A stretch of 6,310 nucleotides of DNA, from contig RFNE01000326.1 of assembly GCA_009927375.1 (NCBI GenBank), positions 1-6,310 of the forward strand. The letters run 5' to 3'. Below are positions 1 through 6,254 of this stretch, piece after piece. Every line of letters starts with the position of its first letter. Positions within the stretch are counted from its first letter, which is position 1. The notes under the pieces are model-generated. The model was not told the origin of the DNA and searched no databases. It was given only the letters and a program-made list of their open reading frames with translations. The stretch comes from Actinomycetota bacterium (GTDB taxonomy: Bacteria; Actinomycetota; Acidimicrobiia; Acidimicrobiales; Ilumatobacteraceae). Both the position numbers and the translations under genes were made by a program.

Positions 1-1030
1 CGCTGTCGGCCCCCCACACTTCCTTGCGGCACTCAGCAGTCAACAAATCGAACATCGCACCAGCAAACGTGTTGCGGGACATCAGGTGGCTCAAGTTCGG
101 TGCAGCACCAGAGACGATGTTCTCGTCCGGAGCAGCGATGATCGGCGTCCCATCGTCGCGCTTCAAGCCGTTGACCTGGTGGCATCGAACGCACTGATTG
201 ATGAACACGCTCTCGCCTTCCTTGGCGAGCGAACCTTCTGCAGGCGACTTGTACTCAGCGAGTTGGCCCTCCACCCACTTGGCGAAGTCAGCCTTGCTCA
301 ATGCGACGGCCTCCATGCGCATGTTCGCGTGAGACAAGCCACAGAACTCGGTGCATTGACCGGCATAGATACCTGGTTCGTCGGCTTCGATTCGATTGGT
401 GTGCACGCGACCGGGCACGGCGTCGCGCTTGCCATTCAGCGCAGGAATCCAATAGGAGTGGATGACGTCACGACTCGTTTGGCGAAGCAACACTTTGGTC
501 CCGGCGGGGATGACGAGTTGGCCCGAGGTGATGATCGGCTTGGTGATTCCGAACTCTTCTTGGACTGGATAGTCGTACTCCCACCACCACTGCTGACCGG
601 TGACGTTGATGACCATCTCGGTGTCCGAGGTCTTCGACAGGTCGAACACCGTGCGGAAGGTGAAGACGCCAATCACCGTGAGGATGAGGGCGGGAATGAT
701 GGTGAGCGTGATCTCAAGGGCAGGCTTGCCGTGAGTCTGTTCGGGGATTGGCTGGCCGCGATCCTTGAACTTGTAGACCGCATAACCGACTGCAAATGCA
801 ACGATCAGTCCAATGATCCCCGCGACGGCAAACACCGGCTTTTGCAGATCGTCAATCGTCTGGGCATTCGGTCCCTTCGGCGCCCACGTGTCCTGCGGTG
901 CGTTCGACGCACAACTAGTCAGCACAATTGCGCCGAGCCCAAGGACGACTCCGTTGCGAATGCGCGGGGACATGGCCTTCAGCCTATTGACGAGTTTCTC
1001 AGCACGGGAATACGTGCGATCGTGATTCAC
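1..1030 (-). CDS. ctaC: Cytochrome c oxidase subunit II with fused cytochrome c domain (caa3 type), 3' end beyond window
   Basis: Subunit II of a heme-copper oxidase: it accepts electrons from cytochrome c at the CuA centre on the outer face of the membrane and passes them to subunit I. From the GTG start at 1030, a lipoprotein-type signal ends in LTSC (lipid-modified Cys40). Two membrane helices follow (about 66-88 and 104-130), then the aromatic QWWWEY segment (147-152) and a cupredoxin domain. All CuA ligands are present: His191 in DVIHSYW, then Cys226, Glu228, Cys230, His234 and Met237. A CxxCH heme c motif (CVRCH, 280-284) marks the fused cytochrome c domain; its distal Met ligand is not yet reached at the window edge. 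I prefer the GTG start because AGGTGA lies 7 nt upstream and it overlaps the preceding stop as GTGA. An ATG at 973 is the alternative and leaves a shorter signal peptide (lipobox Cys at 21). This is the only oxidase core subunit here with intact redox motifs. Confidence 0.95.
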   Translation of the reverse strand, partial: MNHDRTYSRAEKLVNRLKAMSPRIRNGVVLGLGAIVLTSCASNAPQDTWAPKGPNAQTIDDLQKPVFAVAGIIGLIVAFAVGYAVYKFKDRGQPIPEQTHGKPALEITLTIIPALILTVIGVFTFRTVFDLSKTSDTEMVINVTGQQWWWEYDYPVQEEFGITKPIITSGQLVIPAGTKVLLRQTSRDVIHSYWIPALNGKRDAVPGRVHTNRIEADEPGIYAGQCTEFCGLSHANMRMEAVALSKADFAKWVEGQLAEYKSPAEGSLAKEGESVFINQCVRCHQVNGLKRDDGTPIIAAPDENIVSGAAPNLSHLMSRNTFAGAMFDLLTAECRKEVWGADS

Positions 1031-2139
1031 GGGACGATCACCTGCACGGACTGACCCTCGACACCCGCAATTTCCAAGGTGTATGGCTTGTCGACCGCGG
1101 GCTTCGGGATGGTGAGGGTCAGGAACTGCTCTGCTCCCTGTGGAATCAGCTGCGTGCACACTTCGACCTTTTCAACGACACCATCGGTCACGGCGCGCTC
1201 TCCAAGATGAGCAACGAGTCTGAACTCACCTTCCGTCTTGTTGCGGAACAAGATGTTGGAAGGATTCGAGCGCGGGATCGTCAACGTGTCCTGCGCACCC
1301 TGAATTCCCTGCACGCTTGCGATGAGCTTGCCGTCGACGTATTCGATCGTCGCGATCACGCTGCTCTTGGCCGACACCGACTCGAGTGCGAGCTTGTCAC
1401 CATGCTCAGACTTCTCGGGCCCACATTCACGGTGTGAATAGTGATCCTCTTCGGCCGCCTTGGCGAGATCTTCGCGCAATCCAGAGCCCATGCCAGCAAT
1501 GCCCGAGGCAACGAGACCAAGTGCACCGATGACACAAATTCCAGTCACCAAACTGCGCTTCAAGTTGGGGCGGGTTGCGAACAAGATGCCCCCGAGCAGA
1601 ACGAGCGACGCTGCAACGATGAATCCGACGGCGCCAGCACTCTTGTCGATTGCCAACATGACTCGCGAGAAAGAAAAGATGACGACGCCGAGGCCGACCG
1701 TTGCGAGGACTGGGTACTCCAGCGGGTTGAGGATGCGCTTGCGAACCTGGTCGTTGTATGCAGCGTCACCGGAGGCACGTTCGCTCCAGGCCTGAATGAC
1801 CCACTCGACGAACGCGGCCAACAACACGACGATGCCCAGGATGAACACGATCGGCGTGGTGATGGTTCCGAGAAGGAGAACGACTGCACCAAGCACCGAC
1901 ACGAGCGGCCACATACTGGCCGAAGGTGCAGATACCGCAGCCTGTGAACCCACGGTCGACTCGGTGTCACCGTCGCGTGTCGAAAGCGAAAGACCAGCGA
2001 GCAATCCAGTCGCGGCAATCATTCCGAACAACGCCGTCCCACCGATCGAGGATGGTCCAACGAAGATGAGGTAGACGGCCAACGCAACGCCCGCCAAGGC
2101 GCTGAGTCCGATGAAGTATTTGGATCCCGTCGTGAACAT
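1027..2139 (-). CDS. Seven-helix membrane protein: subunit IV (CtaF)-like N-terminus fused to an extracytoplasmic beta-rich domain
   Basis: A 370-residue protein. Residues 1-120 resemble actinobacterial cytochrome c oxidase subunit IV (CtaF, about 140 aa). They form two helices (about 7-27 and 31-51, with GGTAL at the start of the second), a polar loop, a WPL motif (77-79) and two more helices ending in VEW (111-113), where CtaF has a WWP motif and an FEYY-type end. Unlike CtaF, the protein continues with three further helices (about 142-164, 168-188, 196-216). A charged linker with His and Cys (230-250) and a beta-rich domain (about 255-370, ending VQVIVP) follow. With an odd number of helices and a cytoplasmic N-terminus, that domain would lie outside. 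It looks cupredoxin-like but has no C-x-n-H-x-n-M copper loop. The gene starts 6 nt after the subunit III-like stop and overlaps ctaC by 4 nt. The CtaF relation is a pattern match and the function of the extension is unknown. Confidence 0.8.
   Translation of the reverse strand: MFTTGSKYFIGLSALAGVALAVYLIFVGPSSIGGTALFGMIAATGLLAGLSLSTRDGDTESTVGSQAAVSAPSASMWPLVSVLGAVVLLLGTITTPIVFILGIVVLLAAFVEWVIQAWSERASGDAAYNDQVRKRILNPLEYPVLATVGLGVVIFSFSRVMLAIDKSAGAVGFIVAASLVLLGGILFATRPNLKRSLVTGICVIGALGLVASGIAGMGSGLREDLAKAAEEDHYSHRECGPEKSEHGDKLALESVSAKSSVIATIEYVDGKLIASVQGIQGAQDTLTIPRSNPSNILFRNKTEGEFRLVAHLGERAVTDGVVEKVEVCTQLIPQGAEQFLTLTIPKPAVDKPYTLEIAGVEGQSVQVIVP
1038..1043 (-). promoter_or_regulatory. Ribosome binding site deciding the ctaC start
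   Basis: AGGTGA, a strong match to the anti-Shine-Dalgarno sequence, sits 7 nt before the GTG at 1030-1028, inside the end of the upstream gene. The internal ATG at 973 has an AAGG only 2 nt away, which is too close. This supports the longer N-terminus and translational coupling to the upstream gene. Confidence 0.55.
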
Positions 2140-2145
2140 CGTCGC

Positions 2146-2760
2146 CTACTTCTGCACGTACACGACGAACCACATGGCGAGGAACGTCGTCGCTAGGAAA
2201 TACCAATACAGTGCGTGCGCGCTCACGACTTGATAGTCACGAACCCGACCGGCGTACACGCGGAACATCGTCGTCAACGAAAACGCAAGGCCGGTGACGA
2301 GGAGGAACAGCATCGTTCCCGTCACCGCATAGAACATCGTTTGGTATGGGCCATCGAGAATTCCGATGCCCATCTGCATGTAGACCGCCGCCTGACCATT
2401 GATCAGCGCCACCCCGAGCATCGATGTCACGACGAGTGCGAGACCTGCATGCGATGCGTCATTGCGTTTTGCCGAGTAGACGGCCCACTGCGCCATCACA
2501 CACGTGACCACCATCGTGATCATCAACGTGTTCGTGGCAACTTCCGGAATCGCGATGTCTGCCGGCAACCAGTCGCGAATCATCTTGCCGTTCTTTGCGA
2601 CTCGCAGCGGAGCTGCGTCACGGAACTTGAACCACATGGCCAACATTCCGTACATCAACATCGTCCCTGCCACGGCGACAGCACCTGCGGCGACGAGAAT
2701 CGTGTTGCGTGCTGCTGGAGGCGCACCAGCTGGAAGTTGGCGATCGGTGGTTGCGCTCAT
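2146..2760 (-). CDS. Divergent cytochrome c oxidase subunit III-like membrane protein
   Basis: A 204-residue protein with about five membrane helices and the layout of the short actinobacterial subunit III (CtaE). Family-like landmarks are the NTLMITMVVTCVMAQWAVYS helix (77-96), the FYAVTG segment (143-148) and ALYWYF near the C-terminus (183-188). Subunit III normally stabilises the oxidase core and binds lipid. Here, residues that are usually conserved are changed: the TGFHGxH stretch reads TGTMLFL (both His lost), and ALYWHFVD reads ALYWYFLA (His to Tyr, Asp to Ala). I chose the ATG at 2760 because it overlaps the stop of the subunit I-like gene as ATGA and has GGAG 8 nt upstream. The frame stays open further upstream, but that part is a shadow of the neighbouring gene. 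Fold assignment is firm; whether it joins a real oxidase is uncertain. Confidence 0.85.
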   Translation of the reverse strand: MSATTDRQLPAGAPPAARNTILVAAGAVAVAGTMLMYGMLAMWFKFRDAAPLRVAKNGKMIRDWLPADIAIPEVATNTLMITMVVTCVMAQWAVYSAKRNDASHAGLALVVTSMLGVALINGQAAVYMQMGIGILDGPYQTMFYAVTGTMLFLLVTGLAFSLTTMFRVYAGRVRDYQVVSAHALYWYFLATTFLAMWFVVYVQK

Positions 2761-4351
2761 GAACGTGACTCCGCGGGTACTTTCTTGTCGAGCAACGGCG
2801 TCGACGACGACACGCGTGGGGTCTCTGCAAAATTCTCGGCGGGTGCAGGAGACGCGGTCATCCACTCGAGCGTGTGTGCGTCGTACGGATCCTCCGTTGC
2901 AGCTGTACGACCACGGAAATGACCGGCGAACGCGAGGAGCGTCACCAATGCCACGATCGCGTGTCCAACCATGCTCGCGCCGTTCCACAACTGCGAGGGT
3001 CCGCTGTAGTCAAAGTTCCCGACGACACCGGCAGGCTGGTCGGCGAATCCTGCAACGTAATACGGGAGGCTCGACAACACGATTCCAATGAACGCGAGCA
3101 CGGACACGCCGAGGACCGCGGGTGCGGGTGGCGTCGAGCCCCACAACTTCGGTGCCCAGAACACAATTCCTGCGAACGCACTGAGTACCGCGCCATAACC
3201 GATGTACGAGGACACTCCCTCGCCGAAGACGGTGCCCGCGACGCCTGCGCTTGAGACGTGTTCGATCGCGTTACCGACCATGCCGGTGACGATCATCCCG
3301 ACACCGAGAAATGCGGGAACGAATGGCGCGAGCAAGCGCGGTTTGCCATTGACGAGCGTGAAGAGTACGAGTGCGATCACGACGACTGCACCGAGGAGTG
3401 GCAGCAGGTTGAACAGTGCGAACGGAATTGCACTCGACACCTTGTCGGATGCGGAGCCTTTCCATTCGAAGACTTGTGGAGTTTGACTCACCGTGCCAAG
3501 CACCACCGTTGACACAAGTCCAATTGCTACGAGCATTCCACCACGAAGAAGTTGGCGTCGACGCGCCGCGACCGGTGCGATGTCGGCGAGGATGCCGAAC
3601 GACATGAGGGCATAGACGAAGGACTGCGGGTGTCCGAGCGACCATCCGAGCCACGTGTCGATTCCCTTGTTCCCGCCGAATGCGAGGCGACCGAAGTGAT
3701 GATCGACGGCAACATAGATCACACTGCCGAGCGCAACCGGCACGGTCAGGATCACGGAGACCGCGGCGACGAGTGCCGACCAGCTCAACATCGGAACACG
3801 GTCAAGCGTCATCCCCGGACAACGCGCCGTCATCACCGTCGCACAAAGCGACACCGATGCAGCGAGGAGTCCGACGAGACCAAGGCCGAATCCCAAAGAT
3901 AGAGGTCGACGAGATCGACATTGCCGCCACCTGGGCCACCATTACCGAGGATCGACACGATCACCATCGCGCTCCCTGCCGCCCACGCCCAGAATCCGAG
4001 AGATGCGACCCTGGCAACGGCGATCGATCGGGCTCCGACCTGCATGGGGACAACGGCGACCGCAAGTCCGATCAACATCGGCAACGCCACACCGAACATC
4101 AGTCCCACCCGAGTGAACGCGAACAACTGCGGAACCGCGTTGACGTCAAAAGCGTTCGTCGCGTCTGCAACACGCTCAAATCCGAGGATCGTCGACACAA
4201 CGCTCACCCCGAGCAGCCAGATGACGCTGAGCCCTATGAAGAGCCGGCCGATTCGCTTGTGATCGGTGGTCGTCAACCACGCCCCAATGGCCCCCACCAC
4301 GGGAATGGAGGGACTCGAACTCACTGCAGAGGGTGCGCTGACCGCAGACAT
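2757..4351 (-). CDS. Heme-copper oxidase subunit I-like protein lacking cofactor ligands, interrupted by an apparent frameshift
   Basis: Two overlapping frames (4351-3833 and 3896-2757) together make one subunit I homologue of about 531 residues, near the usual 530-600. COX1 landmarks appear in order: TTTDHKRIG (27-35), PMQVGARSIAVAR in helix III, PGMTLDRVP (C-terminal frame 27-35), GHP (88-90), FAGIVFWAPKLWG (241-253) and HTLEWMTASPAP near the C-terminus. About 12 membrane helices are expected. Catalytic residues are missing: the helix II heme a His is Arg81; the His-Pro-Glu-Val-Tyr motif is HPQSF (His kept, cross-linked Tyr replaced by Phe); the CuB His-His pair is replaced by SQTP; the helix X His-x-His region reads VSSY; and the K-channel VKIF reads VVIA. 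It therefore probably cannot bind hemes or CuB or reduce oxygen. It lies between ctaB and the subunit III-like gene, overlapping the latter by ATGA. No Shine-Dalgarno precedes the ATG at 4351. Confidence 0.85.
3894..3898 (-). other. Frameshift site in the subunit I-like gene
   Basis: On the minus strand the N-terminal frame reads tat ctt tgg gat and goes off-homology after Asp-Leu-Tyr-Leu, while the -1 frame picks up ttg gga ttc as Leu-Gly-Phe-Gly-Leu, exactly what COX1 proteins show next. Adding one T to the TTT run (plus-strand AAA at 3895-3897) would restore a single frame. A missing base in a homopolymer is the simplest explanation. No X-XXY-YYZ slippery heptamer is present, so programmed frameshifting is not supported. 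Confidence 0.8.
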
Positions 4352-4410
4352 GACGGATACGACACTAACAATGGGCGGGGTCTCGGTCCGAACTTCTCGT
4401 GGCGCAGGAT
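4352..4410 (-). other. Short gap between ctaB and the subunit I-like gene
   Basis: This 59-nt stretch is the longest gap inside the leftward operon. It contains no convincing Shine-Dalgarno sequence before the ATG at 4351 and no clear terminator hairpin. A TAGTGT, 10 nt before the ATG, could be a weak -10 box of an internal leaderless promoter, but no -35 partner is apparent. Confidence 0.3.
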
Positions 4411-5346
4411 TCAGCCCAGAATGAGCACGTCCGCCATCACGGCGACGAAGAGGACCGTGACATAAGTAATGGAGAACGAGAACAGGCGCATCGACTTCGC
4501 CTCAGTTGGATCGGACCCGAGTCGGACGGTTCCAATGACAAACGCCACCCCGAATACCAGGGCTGTAATTCCGTAGATCAGCCCAAGATCTGCAACAGGC
4601 ACAAGGACGAGCGAGACCGCGACGAGCACGACGCAGTAGCGAACCATCGAGGCGATCGTCTCGCGGATCGGTGTCACGACCGGCAACATCGGCACTCCAG
4701 CAGCTCGATAATCATCCTGATGTCGGATCGCCAACGCCCAAAAATGCGGCGGCGTCCAGAGAAAAATGACGGCGAAAAGCACCACCGGCGCCCAGCCCAA
4801 GGAGTTCGTCACGGCAGCCCACCCGACGAGAACCGGCACAGCCCCGGCTGCTCCCCCAATCACGATGTTCTGCTTGCTGGAACGCTTCAACCACAACGAA
4901 TAGATCACGACGTAGAACGCCGTGGCCGACAATGCAAGTGCCGCGGCAAGGACGTTCGCCGACCACACGAGAACCGCAGCGGCGGCGACCTCGAGGAGGA
5001 ACGCGAAGATGAGCGCTCGTCGTGGGGTCAATGCTCCGGTGACAAGAGGACGATGACGCGTGCGTTCCATGAGCGCATCAATGTCTCGATCGATGACCAT
5101 GTTGATGGCGTTGGCACCACCGGCAGCAAGGGCTCCTCCGCACACCGTCGCGACCATCAACGTGATTGAGGGCCATCCACGCTCAGCAAGCACCATGGTC
5201 GGGATCGTCGTCACAAGCAGCAACTCGACGATGCGTGGTTTTGTCAATGCAACATATGCCCAGAATCCACCGTTCACCGATCGGTTGGATTGACTCCGAT
5301 GACTAAAGATCCGCGAAGGAACGAGGGGGCGAACGCCAAGTGGCAC
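4411..5346 (-). CDS. ctaB: Protoheme IX farnesyltransferase (heme O synthase)
   Basis: An integral membrane prenyltransferase of the UbiA family that transfers a farnesyl group from farnesyl diphosphate to the 2-vinyl of heme b, giving heme O, the precursor of heme A in aa3/caa3 oxidases. The family signature ALTKPRIVELLLVTTIP follows the N-terminus (33-49). The first Asp-rich motif is N82-x3-D86-x3-D90 followed by MERTRHRPL, and the second region is WTPPHFWALAIRHQDDY (197-213) then AGVPMLP. About nine helices are expected. At 311 residues it has the normal family length. The GTG at 5346 is preceded 6 nt upstream by a possible -10 element, fitting a leaderless start. A second in-frame GTG at 5277 would give 288 residues and begins nearer the conserved core. 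It is the first gene of the leftward oxidase operon, and the motifs are intact, so heme O/A is presumably made for a functional oxidase. Confidence 0.96.
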   Translation of the reverse strand: MPLGVRPLVPSRIFSHRSQSNRSVNGGFWAYVALTKPRIVELLLVTTIPTMVLAERGWPSITLMVATVCGGALAAGGANAINMVIDRDIDALMERTRHRPLVTGALTPRRALIFAFLLEVAAAAVLVWSANVLAAALALSATAFYVVIYSLWLKRSSKQNIVIGGAAGAVPVLVGWAAVTNSLGWAPVVLFAVIFLWTPPHFWALAIRHQDDYRAAGVPMLPVVTPIRETIASMVRYCVVLVAVSLVLVPVADLGLIYGITALVFGVAFVIGTVRLGSDPTEAKSMRLFSFSITYVTVLFVAVMADVLILG

Positions 5347-5352
5347 GACCTC

Positions 5353-5382
5353 AGGCTACGGCTGTGCTGCGCAGTCAGCCAA
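5353..5382 (-). promoter_or_regulatory. Candidate ctaB operon promoter
   Basis: Read on the minus strand, TTGGCT (5382-5377) and TAGCCT (5358-5353) are separated by 18 nt and resemble -35 and -10 boxes of a housekeeping sigma factor (about 4 of 6 and 3 of 6 matches). The GTG start of ctaB at 5346 follows the -10 after 6 nt, so the transcript would begin at the start codon, as in the leaderless mRNAs common in Actinobacteria. This is inferred from sequence pattern only. Confidence 0.35.
5360..5380. promoter_or_regulatory. Imperfect inverted repeat between divergent operons, possible operator
   Basis: The arms GGCTG and CAGCC flank a perfect central CTGCGCAG, giving a dyad of nine base pairs per pair of arms with a one-base asymmetry (TG on the left versus T on the right). 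It fills the spacer and touches the -35 box of the candidate ctaB promoter, a typical repressor position. No regulator family is recognised from the sequence. Confidence 0.35.
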
Positions 5383-5430
5383 TCACGACTCGTCGCCACG
5401 CTTCATGTCACACCCCGACACAATGGGGGT

Positions 5431-5742
5431 GTGCCAGACGTCGTCGAGAGTCCACTCGAAGTTCGCAGCGTTGAACCAGAGCACTCAACACGCGACGATC
5501 GGCCGTGGATCGTGTTGGTGTGGAACGACCCCATCAATTTGATGTCGTACGTGACGTTGGTCTTCCAGAAACTCTTCGGATACAGCCTGGAAAAGGCAAC
5601 GAAGTTGATGTTGGACGTTCACGAAAAAGGCCGTGCGGTGGTATCTCAGGGAAGTCGAGAGAAAGCTGAAATCGATGTGTATCGCCTCCACGAGCATGGA
5701 CTCTGGGCGACGATGCAAAAAGAAGATTCGGGACAACTGTGA
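5431..5742 (+). CDS. clpS: ATP-dependent Clp protease adaptor protein ClpS
   Basis: ClpS binds proteins with destabilising N-terminal residues and delivers them to the Clp unfoldase/protease (ClpA or ClpC with ClpP) in the cytoplasm. From the GTG at 5431 the product is 103 residues, the usual size. The core starts at RPWIVLVWNDPINLMSYV: Asn32 and Asp33, Met38 and His64 (in LDVHEKG) correspond to the E. coli N-degron pocket residues Asn34, Asp35, Met40 and His66. The QKLFGYS and RLHEHGLWATMQ segments match actinobacterial ClpS. The frame is open upstream to 5290, but that part has no family similarity and overlaps ctaB, so I reject the longer start. There is no good Shine-Dalgarno; a CACAAT six nt before the GTG may be a weak -10 of a leaderless transcript. 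It overlaps the next gene by GTGA. Confidence 0.95.
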   Translation: MPDVVESPLEVRSVEPEHSTRDDRPWIVLVWNDPINLMSYVTLVFQKLFGYSLEKATKLMLDVHEKGRAVVSQGSREKAEIDVYRLHEHGLWATMQKEDSGQL

Positions 5743-6254
5743 CATCGCACGGCCCCGTCACTCGGAATGAGGACGGCACGTACATCCTCAACGTCGAACG
5801 ATCCGACCGTGAGCTCCTCAACCAACTCTTCGGCCAGTTCCGCGAGGTGTTGACGGATGGACAAGATTCCGACACGGTGAAACGACTCTTCCCGACCGCG
5901 TATCACCAAGATCCAGCACACGACGAGGAATACCAGCGGCTCATGCGCTCGGAACTGCTCACTTCGCACGTGCATTCCATCGACCATGTCCGCGAATTGA
6001 TCGAACGAACCTCGAACGACGATGTGCTCACTCTCGCTCAGGCAGACCTCGATGCGCTGATGAAGTCAACGAACGGAATTCGCCTCCTGCTTGGGACCTT
6101 GCTCGCGGTCAGCGAGGACGACCGCGACGACATCGATGAGTCGGATCCCACCTTCGGTCAGCACCAGCTCTACGGCTACTTGGGCTGGCTACTCGACTGG
6201 ATGGTGACGGCCCAGGCGGGCATATTCCCCGTGACCGATGATTCTCCGGGGTGA
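5739..6254 (+). CDS. DUF2017 family protein
   Basis: A 171-residue, acidic, soluble, probably all-helical protein without signal peptide or membrane helix. It matches the actinobacterial DUF2017 pattern: an N-terminal RELLNQLFGQFREVL helix, RLFP.AYHQDP, an EYQRLMRSEL segment, an NGIRLLLGTLL stretch near residues 110-120, and YGYLGWLLDWMV at the C-terminus. The function of the family is unknown. It characteristically follows clpS in Actinobacteria, which suggests a link to Clp-dependent proteolysis, but that is a context inference only. The GTG start at 5739 overlaps the clpS stop as GTGA, so translation is probably coupled. Confidence 0.85.
   Translation: MTSHGPVTRNEDGTYILNVERSDRELLNQLFGQFREVLTDGQDSDTVKRLFPTAYHQDPAHDEEYQRLMRSELLTSHVHSIDHVRELIERTSNDDVLTLAQADLDALMKSTNGIRLLLGTLLAVSEDDRDDIDESDPTFGQHQLYGYLGWLLDWMVTAQAGIFPVTDDSPG

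Larger units (their letters stand above)
5347..5430. other. Intergenic region between divergent ctaB and clpS operons
   Basis: This 84-nt region separates the two divergent start codons and must carry the promoters of both operons unless clpS is transcribed from further inside ctaB. It contains the candidate leftward promoter and the dyad at 5360-5380. No clear rightward -35/-10 pair is visible. Confidence 0.6.

Noticed and set aside
86..1054. Long open frame of 322 codons on the plus strand opposite ctaC
   Set aside because: It is antisense to a clear CuA-cytochrome c subunit II, has low-complexity charged composition and no recognisable domain.
2761..2988. N-terminal extension of the subunit III-like frame
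   Set aside because: It lies wholly within the subunit I-like gene, is Arg-rich and unlike the family; the ATG at 2760 has an ATGA overlap and a GGAG site.
3885..3905. Programmed -1 frameshifting in the subunit I-like gene
   Set aside because: No slippery heptamer matching X-XXY-YYZ is present, so a homopolymer error or true mutation is more likely.
4362..4367. TAGTGT as an internal -10 box before the subunit I-like gene
   Set aside because: The -10 match is weak, no -35 element is found at 16-19 nt, and the gene is close enough to ctaB to be cotranscribed.
3680..4465. Open frame of 261 codons on the plus strand opposite the subunit I-like gene
   Set aside because: Arg/His/Asp-rich composition typical of the reverse strand of a membrane-protein gene in GC-rich DNA; the minus strand carries clear COX1 motifs.
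4399..5169. Open frame of 256 codons on the plus strand opposite ctaB
   Set aside because: Antisense shadow of a well-conserved farnesyltransferase, with no plausible start or domain.
5290..5430. N-terminal extension of ClpS from an upstream ATG
   Set aside because: It would make ClpS about 150 residues, overlaps the start of ctaB and has no similarity to ClpS; the GTG at 5431 gives the normal length.
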